From Ziziphus jujuba (taxonomy: Eukaryota > Streptophyta > Magnoliopsida > Rosales > Rhamnaceae): a stretch of DNA of 64,000 bases. The notes under the pieces were generated by a model. It had not been told where the DNA came from and made no database searches. It worked only from the letters and a program-made list of their open reading frames with translations. The translations under genes were made by a program, and so were the position numbers. Positions 63,462 to 64,000 of the stretch are shown here, in pieces. The DNA lies in contig NC_083387.1 of assembly GCF_031755915.1 (NCBI RefSeq), positions 22,446,501-22,510,500 on the forward strand, written 5' to 3'. The number at the start of each line of letters is the position of its first letter. Positions within the stretch are counted from its first letter, which is position 1.

Positions 63462-64000
63462 ATGGAAGTAATTGAAGATGTTGTAATTGTGGGAGCTGGA
63501 ATTGCTGGCCTCACAACATGCTTGGGACTTCACAGGTTCTCACCTTGCTTTATATCTTTTATTTTGATATTTATTTGCTTTTCCTAAGAACAATCTCTTA
63601 GTTTATAATGGGCTGACATGGTAAGAAATGTACGAGCATAATTTTGCAGGCAGGGTATCAGAAGCTTAGTGTTGGAATCTTCGGATAGTCTGAGGATAAC
63701 AGGATTTGCATTGCTAACATGGACAAATGCCTGGAAGGCATTGGATGCTGTTGGAATTGGTGACTCCCTTCGCCAACAACATGAGCTGCTTCGTGGGTAA
63801 TCGTCACTTACATTTTAACTTCTTTTAGTTCTTCCTTTTTTGGTCAAAGAACATTTAGCTTTGTCAAGTTCATGTTATTTATTTGATTCCTTACGTCTCT
63901 GAGATGCTTCTTTGTCATTGAAAAAGTTCACTGGTTTTTGTTTCATTTCTTCAATGGTTCTAGGTAGAAAAGAAAAGCAACTCAGTACTTTCGAAGTATT
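63462..64000 (+). CDS. FAD-dependent monooxygenase, 5' part (third copy, cut by window end)
   Basis: Exons 1 (63462-63535) and 2 (63650-63796) are present with correct borders and phase. They encode the GAGIAGL dinucleotide-binding motif and the conserved VLESSDSLRITGFALLTW stretch. No lesion is visible in these two exons. The codons that are broken in the other copies (exons 3 and 6) lie beyond the window, so whether this gene is intact cannot be said. Confidence 0.85.

Larger units (their letters stand above)
31114..64000. repeat. Segmental duplication, copy B (interrupted)
   Basis: Second copy of the block at 1-13601, in direct orientation. It is interrupted by a hAT element (38593-43228) and a Mutator-like element (48434-62422), and continues past the window into a third monooxygenase gene that copy A lacks. 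Confidence 0.93.

Noticed and set aside
1..64000. tRNA, rRNA or organellar insertions
   Set aside because: None recognised by eye on either strand; a dedicated scan (tRNAscan-SE, Rfam) would be needed to exclude short ones.

Overview
This is an AT-rich plant nuclear window, almost certainly from a eudicot. It carries Toll/interleukin-1-receptor type NB-LRR (TNL) resistance genes, which grasses lack, plus intron-rich genes and three complete plant DNA transposons (CACTA, hAT and Mutator-like). A woody rosid such as Rosaceae would fit, but that is an inference.

The backbone is a segmental duplication. Copy A (1-13601) and copy B (31114 to the window end) each hold the same set: a TNL gene on the minus strand, a divergent FAD-dependent monooxygenase gene on the plus strand, and the 5' flank of a second monooxygenase gene. 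Copy A's TNL (1546-6119) reads as an intact four-exon gene of about 1146 residues. Copy B's TNL (32658-37209) is broken: a nonsense codon just after the Toll/interleukin-1-receptor domain, an 8-bp deletion in the C-terminal domain and a lost upstream segment. Both complete monooxygenase copies (8838-11056 and 44392-46840) share a nonsense codon in exon 3 and a 1-base frameshift in exon 6, so they were probably damaged before they were duplicated. A third copy starts at 63462 and runs off the window. A fourth is represented only by its 5' flank at 12604-13601.

Transposons were inserted after the duplication. Copy B contains a 4.6-kb hAT element (38593-43228, 8-bp target duplication) and a 14-kb Mutator-like element (48434-62422, 9-bp target duplication, about 89-bp terminal inverted repeats). 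Both empty sites are preserved in copy A. Copy A ends at a 14-kb CACTA element (13602-27599). Between the copies lies a 505-bp solo LTR (27819-28323) with a 5-bp target duplication.

The CACTA element has two divergent genes: a degenerate TNP2 transposase running left, and a largely intact Transposase_24/Ulp1-protease gene running right. They are separated by an array of near-perfect 15-bp-stem palindromes. A reverse-complemented relative of that array fills the right arm. The Mutator-like element has a MURA-type transposase frame broken by eight stops but not by indels, a convergent gene joining a DUF1985 region to a Ulp1 protease, and a captured fragment of a PHYLLO/isochorismate-synthase-like gene. 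Two unrelated transposon superfamilies here therefore both carry Ulp1-type cysteine proteases. The most unusual structures are these protease-bearing elements and their palindromic DNA, together with the contrast between an intact and a Toll/interleukin-1-receptor-only TNL copy.
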